Assembly (NCBI GenBank): GCA_010279815.1
Contig: QEOQ01000552.1
Span: 76,971 to 110,475, forward strand
Origin: Brachionus plicatilis
Lineage: Eukaryota; Rotifera; Eurotatoria; Ploima; Brachionidae
Direction of reading: 5' to 3'
DNA: 33,505 nucleotides
The notes under the pieces were generated by a model. The model did not search any database. It was given only the letters and a program-made list of their open reading frames with translations, and was not told the origin of the DNA. This document shows, in pieces, positions 33,371 through 33,505 of the stretch (the first letter of the stretch is position 1; each line of letters opens with the position of its first letter). A program made the translations under genes and the position numbers.

Positions 33371-33505
33371 TCTTTTTAATTATATTCTTTTTTAAAAAAG
33401 AACCTGTATGAAACATTGGGATTTTTTCTGATTGTCTATGTATGAAAAAGTAATTTTAGTTGCATATAAAATTTAAAGCAAAAATTTATAAAAGTCAAAG
33501 TTTGA

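Larger units (their letters stand above)
32172..33505. other. 3' flank of TRPC and repeat-bearing intergenic DNA
   Basis: Starts with the TRPC poly(A) signal, followed by a fold-back element (32379-32728), the second structured repeat copy (32797-32865) and a hairpin (33269-33370). No coding sequence is seen up to the window end. Confidence 0.6.

Noticed and set aside
1..33505. CRISPR arrays, bacterial operons, ribosome binding sites or rRNA
   Set aside because: No regular spacer-repeat pattern or rRNA sequence was seen, and the intron-containing animal genes make prokaryotic features irrelevant.

Overview
The window looks like nuclear DNA of a small, intron-bearing invertebrate. It is very AT-rich. 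Many introns are only about 46-55 bp with GT/AG borders, and they sit beside a few of 0.9-2.3 kb. Animal gene families (TRPC channel, ETO/Nervy corepressor, GT10 fucosyltransferase, transmembrane collagen) are mixed with old LINE, Ty3/gypsy and MULE fragments and fold-back elements. A rotifer would fit this style, but that is inference; nothing in the sequence proves the phylum.

Layout. 1-180: end of a decayed MULE-type transposase on the minus strand. 181-6216: AT-rich non-coding DNA with a long spaced inverted repeat and a perfect palindrome. 6217-7503 (+): single-exon alpha-1,3-fucosyltransferase. 7504-12460: repeat district, holding a structured dispersed repeat, a 521-bp fold-back MITE with TA target duplication, minus-strand LINE fragments and a plus-strand LINE-like tail. 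14721-17531 (-): eight-exon ETO/MTG/Nervy family gene. 17532-21854: mostly empty AT-rich DNA. 21855-23470 (+): eleven-exon membrane collagen. 23967-32171 (+): twelve-exon TRPC channel, whose 2.27-kb fifth intron carries an antisense gypsy-derived insert with an unusual membrane-protein reading frame. 32172-33505: a second fold-back element, the second copy of the structured repeat, and a hairpin.

The four genes are separate eukaryotic transcription units with no operon logic. The fucosyltransferase would act in the Golgi on glycans. The ETO protein would act in nuclear transcriptional repression. The collagen would be at the cell surface or in the matrix, and TRPC would be a plasma-membrane cation channel. 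Exon models were made by hand from conserved protein frames, GT/AG borders and phase agreement. All TRPC and ETO junctions keep frame, giving 1059 and 707 residues. The collagen gives 306 residues if one non-canonical 46-bp intron is accepted.

Most notable points: the gypsy-derived insert, with one frame of 349 codons interrupted only by two amber codons; the ETO homologue, which lacks a recognisable NHR3 and the last MYND zinc ligand; the collagen intron that cannot be removed by GT-AG rules while keeping frame; and the shared 66-69-base structured repeat found 25 kb apart.
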